Of a stretch of DNA of 20,772 nucleotides, positions 15,116 to 20,772 are shown piece after piece. Positions within the stretch are counted from its first letter, which is position 1; every line of letters begins with the position of its first letter. The position numbers were made by a program, and so were the translations under genes. The notes below the pieces were generated by a model. The model searched no databases. It saw nothing but the letters and a program-made list of their open reading frames with translations, and was not told where the DNA came from. This DNA comes from Agaricicola taiwanensis_A (GTDB lineage: Bacteria; Pseudomonadota; Alphaproteobacteria; Rhizobiales; Methylopilaceae), in the NCBI GenBank assembly GCA_040394255.1, contig JBEBSP010000020.1:1-20772 (forward strand), read 5' to 3'.

Positions 15116-15967
15116 CTACGGTTCGGGAACGAGCCAGTCGACGCGGCCGCGCGCGCCATCCTCCAGCTTCAGCGTTTCGGCGAGAACCGGCATTACGGCG
15201 TCGAGTTCGCGCGCCAGCGTCCAGGGCGGATTGACGATGATGAGACCGCTGCCGTTGAGCCGCGAGGGATCGCGCGGCGCGCGGCTCCAGAGTTCGACCC
15301 GCAGGGTCGCGGGCAGGGCGAGCTGCGTGATGGAGCGGGCGAAGGCGTCGGTGTCGAGGGGGTTCTTGACCGGATACCAAAGCATGTATGTGCCCGTCGG
15401 CCATTTGGCGTGGGCGCGCGCCAGGCCCCGCCGCATGCGCTCGAATTCTCCGGGCTTTTCGAAAGGCGGGTCGATCAGCACCGCGCCGCGGCGCTCCTTC
15501 GGCGGGACATAGGCGTTGAGGGCGGTCCAGCCGTCGGCGGGGGCGATGGTGACGCGCGCATCGCGGCCGAGGGCGCGCCGCAGCGCTTCGTGATCCTCGG
15601 GATGAAGCTCACAGAAGGCAAGCCGGTCCTGAGGGCGCGCCAGCCGCAGCGCGACGACCGGCGAACCGGGATAAAGCCGGAGGTCGCCATCGGGGTTCAG
15701 GGAGCGGACCGTTTCCAGCCATGGCGCCAGGAATTCGGCGACAGGCGCAGCGAGCGCCTTGTCCCACAGCCGCCCGATGCCGTCGCGCCATTCTCCCGTG
15801 CGGCCGGCCTCATCGCCGGCCAGATCGTAGATGCCGACGCCCGCGTGGGTGTCGATGATGCGGAAGGGCGCGGGCTTGCCGCCGAGGTGGCGGAGAACAC
15901 GGGCAAGCAGCGCATGCTTGAGGACATCCGCGCTGTTTCCGGCGTGATAGGCGTGGCGGTAGTTCAT
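15116..15967 (-). CDS. rlmJ: 23S rRNA (adenine(2030)-N6)-methyltransferase
   Basis: This 283-residue RlmJ methylates A2030 of 23S rRNA using S-adenosylmethionine. The family N-terminus MNYRHAYHAGNSADVLKH is exact. The methyl-donor site is IIDTHAGVGIYDL, and the catalytic motif IV is LIDPPFEKPGEF (Asp166-Pro-Pro-Phe). ERMRRGLARAHAKWPTGTYM and LWYPVKN are also typical. Length matches the E. coli enzyme. No strong ribosome site precedes the ATG, but the N-terminus is conserved, so the start is secure. It lies 40 bp after a small gene of the RNase T2 cluster and 105 bp before cspA. Confidence 0.95.
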   Translation of the reverse strand: MNYRHAYHAGNSADVLKHALLARVLRHLGGKPAPFRIIDTHAGVGIYDLAGDEAGRTGEWRDGIGRLWDKALAAPVAEFLAPWLETVRSLNPDGDLRLYPGSPVVALRLARPQDRLAFCELHPEDHEALRRALGRDARVTIAPADGWTALNAYVPPKERRGAVLIDPPFEKPGEFERMRRGLARAHAKWPTGTYMLWYPVKNPLDTDAFARSITQLALPATLRVELWSRAPRDPSRLNGSGLIIVNPPWTLARELDAVMPVLAETLKLEDGARGRVDWLVPEP

Positions 15968-16007
15968 GATGTCGGATATGAATCAAATGCGGTCTAATGG
16001 GTTAAAG

Positions 16008-16298
16008 TCAGCTTATACTGTCGACAGTTATACCTCGTCGGCGACACGTCACGGGTTTTTCATGCTCCGCCTCGGCCTCCTGCTTTTGTCGGCCTATATG
16101 CTGGGTCACGGTCATTTCCGTGACCTGCGTCCGCAGGTGCTGGATCTGCCGCTGGCCCTGTTCCATGACGAAGTAAACGCTGTCATCGACGATGTCACGG
16201 ATCGCGTCGCCGGTCTCGAGGCCATGCATCCCCAGATGGTCCAGCGCCATTTCGACCAGCTTTTCGTCGCGCTCACAGATATCGCCGGCTGACGGCAT
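16008..16298 (-). CDS. Small helical protein coupled to RNase T2, unknown function
   Basis: This 96-residue reading frame has an ATG (16298) two bases after the RNase T2 stop codon (TAAGGATG), which suggests translational coupling. Residues about 10–65 read as two or three charged helices (EKLVEMALDHLGMHGLETGD, IVDDSVYFVMEQGQRQIQHL). The tail is basic (QKQEAEAEHEKPVTCRRRG). There is no signal peptide, so it should stay in the cytosol, unlike its two neighbours. I do not recognise the family. The complementary strand also has an open frame here in the same codon register, so coding strand choice rests mainly on operon context. Codon quality falls off near the end. Confidence 0.5.
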   Translation of the reverse strand: MPSAGDICERDEKLVEMALDHLGMHGLETGDAIRDIVDDSVYFVMEQGQRQIQHLRTQVTEMTVTQHIGRQKQEAEAEHEKPVTCRRRGITVDSIS

Positions 16299-16300
16299 CC

Positions 16301-16954
16301 TTATCTCGGGGCTGGCGGTATGTTCAGCACTGACTGACGGCACGAGCGCCGCGCCACATCGGGGCAGGTCTGGAAGCGCATGTCCCGCGACAGGCAGATT
16401 CTCACCTCCTTCAGCGCGGTCCCCTGGCACACCACGGCCATCATGTCGCGCCGCAGGCCGGGGTTGACGGCCGTGAAGCCGTCGACCAGGCCGGATGCCG
16501 GCATGCGCCGCGGGGCATCCTTGCCGTCGGCCACATTCTCGGGAAGCCGGATGCGCTCGGAGGCGCGGCGAAGGGTGGCGAAATAGGCCGACGGGCCGAG
16601 GCCGGAACAGGTTCCATGCTTGCGCCACTGGTAGCGGGCCAGCCCCGACGAGGGAATGACGTCGAGGATCGAGCGCACCGCTTCGCTGGAGAGCGGCACG
16701 GGTTCCGGCTGGCAATAGGTGGGAAAGCCCCTGGTGTATTGCGGCCAGAGGCCATGCACGACGAAGCTGAGGCCGCGACCGCGGGCGCATTGCCATGGAT
16801 CGGCGTTGCGGCCTTCCTCGGCGCAATAGGCGGGCGACCAGGACAGCGACAGCACCCAAAAATCGAAATCACCCGGCCGCGCGCCGCGCCGCTCCTGCGC
16901 GGAGGCCGTTCCGATGACGCTCAGCAGAAGGATGAGGACCGCGAGGCTTCTCAC
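16301..16954 (-). CDS. Secreted ribonuclease of the T2 family
   Basis: This 217-residue protein has a signal peptide (RSLAVLILLLSVIGTASA, cut near residue 19), so it is periplasmic or secreted. The family's two active-site segments are present: FVVHGLWPQ (His67) and YQWRKHGTCSG (His113). FDFWVLSLSWSPAYC is the usual first strand. T2 enzymes cut RNA at any base through a 2',3'-cyclic phosphate. In the second segment most members read HEWxKHG. Here Tyr108-Gln109 replace His-Glu, so a catalytic Glu position holds Gln. GTG 16954 overlaps the upstream stop (GTGA). Eight or so Cys suggest disulfides. Confidence 0.9.
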   Translation of the reverse strand: MRSLAVLILLLSVIGTASAQERRGARPGDFDFWVLSLSWSPAYCAEEGRNADPWQCARGRGLSFVVHGLWPQYTRGFPTYCQPEPVPLSSEAVRSILDVIPSSGLARYQWRKHGTCSGLGPSAYFATLRRASERIRLPENVADGKDAPRRMPASGLVDGFTAVNPGLRRDMMAVVCQGTALKEVRICLSRDMRFQTCPDVARRSCRQSVLNIPPAPR

Positions 16955-17367
16955 GGCCTCGCCATCTTGCAATCCGGCGCGTAAGCAAGGTTGCGATCGA
17001 GCCCCGAGACGCAGACCTCGACGTTGTAGCCGACGCCCGCGAAGCCCGACCCGGCCACGATCACATAGTCGATGCGGCGCTCCAGACCGTCGTTCATGGC
17101 GACATAGGCGGTGCAGAAGCGGCGGGGGATGAAATAGGGGCCCCAGGGATTGACGGCCACCTCGCGGACCTCGCGCGCCGCGCCGATGGCCAGCGACGAG
17201 TTCCAGTAGATGCGTTCCTTCGATGCGAAGCGGTTTGCCGCCTTGCCGAGGGCGTCGCCGCAAAGGGGCAGCGCCTGCGGGTGGGCGTTGGACCAGTGGG
17301 CCTCGGCCATCCCGGTCGAGGCGAAGGCTATGGAAGCGGCGAGGGCAAAGGAGCGGAACGGCGGCAT
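16951..17367 (-). CDS. Secreted four-cysteine protein next to RNase T2
   Basis: This 138-residue protein has a signal peptide ending ASTGMAEA (cut near residue 23). The mature part has four cysteines (36, 85, 119, 133), enough for two disulfides, and aromatic-rich segments (ERIYWNSSLAIG, VNPWGPYFIPRRFCTAYVAM, VIVAGSGFAGVGYNVEVCVS). The last half looks like beta strands. I do not recognise the family and see no catalytic motif. It is the first gene of the cluster, and its stop TGA is shared with the GTG start of the RNase T2 gene. It may be a partner, inhibitor or separate envelope protein. It is divergent from the membrane protein gene at 17511. Confidence 0.75.
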   Translation of the reverse strand: MPPFRSFALAASIAFASTGMAEAHWSNAHPQALPLCGDALGKAANRFASKERIYWNSSLAIGAAREVREVAVNPWGPYFIPRRFCTAYVAMNDGLERRIDYVIVAGSGFAGVGYNVEVCVSGLDRNLAYAPDCKMARP

Positions 17368-17387
17368 GGCGCGATCTCCGAACGACT

Positions 17388-17414
17388 ACAGGCGGCAACG
17401 ACGATGTCGCCTGT
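17388..17414. promoter_or_regulatory. Inverted repeat between divergent genes
   Basis: ACAGGCG (17388–17394) and CGCCTGT (17408–17414) are exact complements 13 bp apart, midway in the 143-bp gap between the divergent secreted-protein gene and membrane-protein gene. It could be an operator for both. There is no other evidence. Confidence 0.35.
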
Positions 17415-17510
17415 CCGGTTCCGGGTCAAGCGTCCGCATCCCCCAACGTCGAGCTTGCGGTTGGCGCGCCCATGCGTAGAGTGCAGGCTGATTTCAAGGA
17501 TGACCAGCCC

Positions 17511-18071
17511 ATGACCGATACGACCGCCCGCACCAGCTTCATCGTCCCGGCGCTGCTCGCCCTCGCGATGCTCGCCACGCGCTTCCACCACTTCGGAATC
17601 GGCGAGGTGCTGCCCGACGCGTCCGTGGCGGTCTTCTTCCTGCTGGGCGTCGCCGGTCTCGGCCGGGTCTGGCTCGCTGCCTTCTTCGCGCTCGGCTTCG
17701 GCATCGATGTGGCCGCCATCGGCCTCGCCAATGTCTCGGACGTCTGCTTCACCTGGGGCTATGCCTTCATGCTGCCGGCTTACGCCGCGCTCTGGTTCGC
17801 CGGGCGCTTCGTCGCGGGCAGGGACTACGCGGGCTTCGTGGGCGGCGCGCGGGTCGGCATCGCCCTGCTGGCGGGCGTCGTGGCCTTCTTCGTGATATCG
17901 AACCTCGGCTACTATCTCGGCGGCGGATTTGCCGAGAGCCATGGCGCGGCGGGCTATGCCGAAGCCGTGGTGACGTACTTCCCGTCCTATCTGAAATGGG
18001 CCTCGTTCTATGTGATCGTGGCCCTCGTGCTGGCCGTCTTCGCGCCACGCGTGATCGGCCAGAGGGTCTGA
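17511..18071 (+). CDS. Small polytopic membrane protein, function unknown
   Basis: This 186-residue protein has about five or six hydrophobic helices (about 10–22, 36–56, 58–72, 80–100, 115–135, 163–180). The N-terminal part holds a motif that looks conserved, TRFHHFGIGEVLPDASVAVF. It recalls small bacterial membrane proteins sometimes labelled as vitamin or cobalamin transport components, but no riboswitch or transport partner lies nearby, so I leave the function open. ATG 17511 has AAGGA about 10 nt upstream; the frame is open above, but that part is not membrane-like. A hairpin with a short T run follows. Confidence 0.82.
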   Translation: MTDTTARTSFIVPALLALAMLATRFHHFGIGEVLPDASVAVFFLLGVAGLGRVWLAAFFALGFGIDVAAIGLANVSDVCFTWGYAFMLPAYAALWFAGRFVAGRDYAGFVGGARVGIALLAGVVAFFVISNLGYYLGGGFAESHGAAGYAEAVVTYFPSYLKWASFYVIVALVLAVFAPRVIGQRV

Positions 18072-18084
18072 TTCCCCCAAGTCT

Positions 18085-18115
18085 CGCCATGGCCGACAGA
18101 CCGGCCGTGGCGTTT
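18085..18115 (+). terminator. Probable terminator after the membrane protein gene
   Basis: CGCCATGGCC (18085–18094) pairs with GGCCGTGGCG (18103–18112), a 10-bp stem with one G·U pair and an 8-nt loop, followed by TTT. The T run is short. It lies 13 bp after the stop codon, where a terminator is expected. Confidence 0.55.
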
Positions 18116-18315
18116 CATGCCTCAGTTTCACCGCACCGCCACCGCCCATGACGCGCTTGGGCGTTGGCTGGGCCATGGATGCTCGGGAGAGGTGAATCTG
18201 GATCTACCGATCCCGTTCCATCACGCAGCATCTTCCAGCCGCAAAGTCGCCGTCTTTGTGGCAGAATGGCATCGGAGCGGGTGTTCATTCCGTGTGGTTT
18301 CCGGGGGGATTGAGA
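18113..18315 (+). other. Upstream region of the envelope operon
   Basis: About 200 bp without a convincing gene; both strands have open frames that read as low-quality protein. The promoter of the 18316–19705 operon should be here. A GGGGGG run (18303–18308) acts as the ribosome site of the first gene. I see no clear −35/−10 pair. Confidence 0.35.
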
Positions 18316-18774
18316 ATGAAGCGTTATTGTCTGGCTTTCGTCATGCTTGCCTCGATGGCCGCTTTCCCGGCGGCGTCGGCCGAAGGCGATAAGGTCTTCA
18401 AGATCGACAACATCCAGACCACGGTGCCCGTGGGCGTCACGGTGATGGTCAAGAAGATCACGGTGGGAGAGGACGCCACGGTGGTCAATCTCGTGGCCTC
18501 CTTCGACAGCCACCAGACCAACCGGGTCAATCTCAACGACGTCAACGCCTATCTGGCGTTCGGGGAGGACCGGAAGCTGCACATGCGCCAGCCGAAGGAC
18601 AACCGCTATCTCTCCATCAACAACGGGCAGAGCGTCGAGGGCGATCTGGTGTTTCCGGGCCGCATTCCGGCGGACGCCCGCGAGGTGACGCTGGTGTTCA
18701 ACGAGGGCAACGGCGGGGACGATGTGAGCGCGCCCGGCATCACGCTGGCGATTCCGCTGATGGAAGCGCGGTGA
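18316..18774 (+). CDS. Secreted beta-sandwich-like protein, first gene of envelope operon
   Basis: This 152-residue protein has a signal peptide ending AAFPAASA (cut near residue 22). The mature part alternates short strands and turns (IQTTVPVGVTVMVKKITVG, ATVVNLVASFDS, NLNDVNAYLAFGEDRKLHM, SVEGDLVFPGRIPADA, EVTLVFNEG). This resembles extracellular DUF4352-type or immunoglobulin-like domains. The resemblance is by pattern only. No cysteine is in the mature part. The GGGGG ribosome site fits ATG 18316. Its TGA overlaps the ATG of the OmpA-domain gene (TGATG), so the two products are probably made in fixed ratio and may act together in the periplasm. Confidence 0.78.
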   Translation: MKRYCLAFVMLASMAAFPAASAEGDKVFKIDNIQTTVPVGVTVMVKKITVGEDATVVNLVASFDSHQTNRVNLNDVNAYLAFGEDRKLHMRQPKDNRYLSINNGQSVEGDLVFPGRIPADAREVTLVFNEGNGGDDVSAPGITLAIPLMEAR

Positions 18775-19460
18775 TGAAGGGCCTGCGTGCCGCGCTGGCG
18801 GTCGCGGCGATTCTGGTGGCATGCCATAGGGTGGGCGCCTTCGAGGCGGTCATCACGTCCGACAAGCTGGGCGACCGCGAGACCGGTGTGCAGGACGCGC
18901 AGGTGCCGCCGTCCCGCCTGGGCGAGCGGCATCTGCCGGCCTCGACCTTCCGGTCGCGTGAGGCGGCCGGAGGGCTGACGGCCTCCAATCCGGGCTCGCT
19001 GTTCCGCCTCAGGGAGGTGCCGTCGGGCCTGCGCGAGCGCACGGGCGCGTTGCTGACCGAACTCAAGGCGAAGGAGCAGGACGGCAAGATCCTCATCGAT
19101 CTTCCCGGCGACGTGCTGTTCGATTTCGACAGGTCGGACATCCGCGCCGACGCCCGGCCCGTGCTGGCGAAGCTGGTGGAAGTCCTTGCCGCCTGGCCCG
19201 ATGCGCCGGTCGCCATCGAGGGCCATACCGACGCCAAGGGTTCCGACGCCTACAATCAGGCGCTGTCGGAGCGGCGCGCGGTGTCTGTCGCGGCATGGCT
19301 GGCCGCGCAGAAGGTGGCGCGTGAGCGGCTTGCCACCAGCGGGCTGGGGGAATCGAAGCCGGTCGTCCCCAATGTCAGGCCTGATGGATCGGACGATCCC
19401 GAAGGCCGCCAGAAGAACCGCCGCGTCACCTTCGTGATCGGCCAGCCCGAACGCCGTTGA
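18774..19460 (+). CDS. OmpA-domain peptidoglycan-binding protein, possible lipoprotein
   Basis: This 228-residue envelope protein has a basic start, a hydrophobic stretch and LVAC-H at residues 14–18. The latter is a usable lipobox that would make Cys17 the lipidated residue; cutting at VGA-F (22/23) by ordinary signal peptidase is the alternative. Residues 23–105 have no known domain. Residues about 108–226 form an OmpA/MotB-type domain: VLFDFDRSDIRADARPVL, AIEGHTDAKGSDAYNQALSE, RRAVSVAAWL, GLGESKPVVPN and GRQKNRRVTFVI. These residues bind diaminopimelate of peptidoglycan. ATG 18774 overlaps the preceding stop (TGATG); GTG 18771 is also possible. Its own stop overlaps the next start in the same way. 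Confidence 0.9.
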   Translation: MKGLRAALAVAAILVACHRVGAFEAVITSDKLGDRETGVQDAQVPPSRLGERHLPASTFRSREAAGGLTASNPGSLFRLREVPSGLRERTGALLTELKAKEQDGKILIDLPGDVLFDFDRSDIRADARPVLAKLVEVLAAWPDAPVAIEGHTDAKGSDAYNQALSERRAVSVAAWLAAQKVARERLATSGLGESKPVVPNVRPDGSDDPEGRQKNRRVTFVIGQPERR

Positions 19461-19705
19461 TGAGTATAGCCATGGCCCTGATCGCCTGTCCCGAATGCAT
19501 CCGCCAGATTTCCGAGAAGGCGATCGCATGCCCGTCCTGCGGCTATCCGATCGCCACCACTCCTCGGGAAAGCGGCGTCGCCAGGGTCATCGGCGGTGTC
19601 GCCGGAACCTATATTTCCGCCAATGCGTTGGTCAGCATGGTTCTGGGCGTGGTGATGTTCACCGCCTTCGCGGCCATCATGGTTGCGTTGATCGTGAAGG
19701 GTTGA
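19460..19705 (+). CDS. Zinc-ribbon protein with a C-terminal membrane segment
   Basis: This 81-residue protein has an N-terminal zinc ribbon with Cys10, Cys13, Cys24 and Cys27 (ACPECIRQISEKAIACPSCG, then YPI). The usual Gly after the first knuckle is replaced by Ile14. A Gly/Ala linker and one long hydrophobic stretch (about 46–80) follow, so the ribbon is probably held at the inner membrane facing the cytosol. Function is unknown. ATG 19460 overlaps the OmpA-gene stop (TGATG); a start at ATG 19472 (MALIACPEC), as seen in similar proteins, is possible. It is the only product of this operon without a signal peptide. Confidence 0.82.
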   Translation: MSIAMALIACPECIRQISEKAIACPSCGYPIATTPRESGVARVIGGVAGTYISANALVSMVLGVVMFTAFAAIMVALIVKG

Positions 19706-19711
19706 TCCGCC

Positions 19712-20116
19712 ATGCGCGTGATCCTGTTTGTCGTCGCCGCGTTGCTCGCGTCCGGCTTTGCCGAGGCGAAGGATCGTTGCGACGAGGCCACTGACCAGGC
19801 GTCGATGAACCAATGCGCCGCTGCCGCCTATGCGGCGTCCGACAAGCGTCTCAACGAGGTCTATCGACAGGTGCGGGACCGGTTGAAGGATGAGCCGGAT
19901 ACCGCGCGGGCGCTGACCGCCGCGCAGCGCGCCTGGATCGGCTATCGCGATGCCGAATGCGGGTTCGCCGCATCGGGCGTCGTGGGCGGCAGCTCCTATC
20001 CCATGATCCATGCCATGTGTCTCAACGGGTTGACGCAGGCACGCAGCAAGGATCTCGAAGGCTATCTGGCCTGCGAGGAGGGCGATCTCAGTTGCCCGGT
20101 GCCTTCGGCGAACTGA
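19712..20116 (+). CDS. Secreted LprI/DUF1311-type protein
   Basis: This 134-residue protein has a signal peptide ending ASGFAEA (cut near residue 19). The mature part follows the DUF1311 (LprI N-terminal) pattern: DRCDEATDQASMNQCAAAAY, SDKRLNEVYRQV, ALTAAQRAWIGYRDAECGFA, GGSSYPMIHAMCLNGLTQAR. The paired cysteines are those of the family. Mycobacterial LprI inhibits lysozyme, but most proteins with this domain have no proven role, so an inhibitor function is only a possibility. It starts 6 bp after the zinc-ribbon gene with AAGGG upstream, so it probably belongs to the same transcript. It converges on the next gene with a 5-bp gap. Confidence 0.88.
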   Translation: MRVILFVVAALLASGFAEAKDRCDEATDQASMNQCAAAAYAASDKRLNEVYRQVRDRLKDEPDTARALTAAQRAWIGYRDAECGFAASGVVGGSSYPMIHAMCLNGLTQARSKDLEGYLACEEGDLSCPVPSAN

Positions 20117-20121
20117 TCCTG

Positions 20122-20352
20122 TCAGCCGGCCGGTTTTGCGGGCACCCTGACGCTGGCCGTTGGGCATGGCGTGCCGAGGGGCTCCCAGTTGGGCACGTTC
20201 TGGCTCATGCCACAGCGAGCCAGGCGGCCCATGACGCAGGCGGTCTGGCCCTGTGTGTAATAGACGCCGACGTTTCTGCATTTGCAGTCGGCCAGGGCCG
20301 CGCCGCCACACAAGACCACAGCCAAGACCGTTGTGATGCTTCGGGCGTACAT
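20122..20352 (-). CDS. Small secreted cysteine-rich protein
   Basis: This 76-residue protein has a signal peptide ending GGAALA (cut near residue 21). The mature part of about 55 residues has five cysteines (23, 25, 39, 47, 63) and ends Pro-rich. The motif DCKCRNVGVYYTQGQTACV is distinctive, but I do not know the family. ATG 20352 has an excellent GGAGGT site. A perfect TATAAT lies 24 bp upstream of the start codon on the same strand. The odd cysteine number suggests either one free thiol or a dimer. It converges with the LprI-type gene. Confidence 0.75.
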   Translation of the reverse strand: MYARSITTVLAVVLCGGAALADCKCRNVGVYYTQGQTACVMGRLARCGMSQNVPNWEPLGTPCPTASVRVPAKPAG

Positions 20353-20375
20353 GGGACACCTCCCATTCCGCCACC

Positions 20376-20381
20376 ATTATA
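20376..20381 (-). promoter_or_regulatory. Consensus −10 (TATAAT) for the cysteine-rich protein gene
   Basis: A perfect TATAAT on the minus strand, 24 bp before the start codon, with the ribosome site between. No good −35 lies at 16–18 bp upstream, so an activator or a weak −35 is implied if it is used. Confidence 0.4.
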
Positions 20382-20463
20382 GCGCCGATCCAGTGTCTTC
20401 GCGCACTCTTTTCCCGGCCCACGGGCAACGCTGCTTGTAAGCTCACCCGGGAGTGTGATGTTG

Positions 20464-20477
20464 TGCCCACTTGGGCA
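20464..20477. promoter_or_regulatory. Small palindrome before the last gene
   Basis: TGCCCA-CT-TGGGCA is a perfect 6-bp inverted repeat in the divergent gap, 17 bp before ATG 20494. It could be an operator or a leader hairpin; nothing else supports it. Confidence 0.3.
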
Positions 20478-20493
20478 TCGGGAACGCATTTCA

Positions 20494-20772
20494 ATGGACG
20501 CAACGGATCAATCGATACCGGAGCCGGGTCTGGCGTGGAAGATTTTCGCGGTCTTCTCCGCCGTGATCTCACTGGCTGGCGCGGCATATCTCCTCCTAGG
20601 TGATGTGCCGTTCCGTGCAAGCGCTTATGGTGATCCCGAGGTCATCGGGCTCGCGGAGGTTATAAGTGGCGCAGCGGCGCTTTGGGCGTCGCTTGGCCTG
20701 GTCTCCTATGCATTCCGTTTCAGGATCGCCAATCCAACGGCATGGATGTCGTGCTTGATCATCAATGTGCTG
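20494..20772 (+). CDS. Membrane protein, N-terminal part (cut by window end)
   Basis: The frame is open from ATG 20494 to the window edge, 93 codons. After a polar start (MDATDQSIPEPGLAWK) there are hydrophobic segments at about 17–35 (IFAVFSAVISLAGAAYLLL), 56–72 (AEVISGAAALWASLGLVSY) and from about 83 on. It looks like a small polytopic membrane protein. Codon use is less GC-biased at the third position than the neighbours (GGT, GCA, TAT, TCA are frequent). No ribosome site is obvious. The family cannot be named from this part. Confidence 0.6.
   Translation, partial: MDATDQSIPEPGLAWKIFAVFSAVISLAGAAYLLLGDVPFRASAYGDPEVIGLAEVISGAAALWASLGLVSYAFRFRIANPTAWMSCLIINVL

Noticed and set aside
15966..16292. 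Plus-strand reading frame of 108 residues with a hydrophobic stretch, opposite the small RNase T2-linked gene
   Set aside because: It overlaps the start of rlmJ by only a few bases and has no ribosome site. The minus-strand frame fits the operon better, though the choice is not certain.
18115..18822. Minus-strand frame of 235 residues across the first envelope-operon gene
   Set aside because: It has shadow composition (Arg/His/Pro-rich), while the plus strand has a signal peptide, ribosome site and coupled downstream genes.
19256..20620. Minus-strand frame of 454 residues over the LprI-type and zinc-ribbon genes
   Set aside because: It lacks any family motif and covers several well-supported genes on the plus strand and one on the minus strand in another frame.
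1..20772. CRISPR array, tRNA/rRNA, transposase, integrase, toxin–antitoxin or phage genes
   Set aside because: I saw no regularly spaced repeats, no tRNA-like cloverleaf and no protein motifs of these kinds on either strand.

Overview
The window reads as a GC-rich chromosomal segment of an alphaproteobacterium, most likely of the order Hyphomicrobiales. The supports are the block uvrC–pgsA–moaD–moaE, a MarR/OmpR/EnvZ-type operon divergent from a branched-chain aminotransferase, two Omp25/Omp31-type outer-membrane beta-barrels, and an SOS box of the alphaproteobacterial form GTTC-N7-GTTC. I see no rRNA, tRNA, CRISPR array, transposase or phage gene. Function calls come from reading motifs, not from a database search.

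Layout. 1–1362 (+): the end of an unidentified gene, a CsaA-type tRNA-binding protein and a hypothetical protein. 1366–3949 (−): operon marR(petP-like)–ompR(petR-like)–histidine kinase, whose start region carries a 19-bp inverted repeat shared with the divergent ilvE (4195–5091, +). ilvE is followed by a 141-bp near-perfectly symmetrical palindromic element and a strong terminator. 5283–12049 (−): a Y-family DNA polymerase with its own LexA box, moaE, moaD, pgsA, an unidentified multi-pass membrane protein, uvrC and a WaaE-type glycosyltransferase. 12358–13895 (+): two related outer-membrane proteins in tandem. 13995–15967 (−): a glutathione S-transferase-like protein, a cold-shock protein and the rRNA methyltransferase RlmJ.

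16008–17367 (−): a tightly coupled trio, made of a secreted four-cysteine protein, a secreted RNase T2 and a short helical protein. 17511–18071 (+): a small membrane protein. 18316–20116 (+): a cell-envelope cluster in which a secreted beta-type protein, an OmpA-domain protein (possible lipoprotein) and a zinc-ribbon membrane protein are joined by TGATG stop/start overlaps, followed by an LprI/DUF1311-type secreted protein. 20122–20352 (−) is a small secreted cysteine-rich protein, and 20494–end (+) a truncated membrane protein.

The most unusual items are the palindromic element after ilvE and a probable internally deleted relative after the second OMP gene, the putative operator between petP and ilvE, the extra membrane gene inside the uvrC–pgsA–moaDE block, the RNase T2 trio (with Gln where the family usually has a catalytic Glu), and the TGATG-coupled envelope operon. 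None alone proves a new system. The last two gene clusters are the best candidates for undescribed biology.
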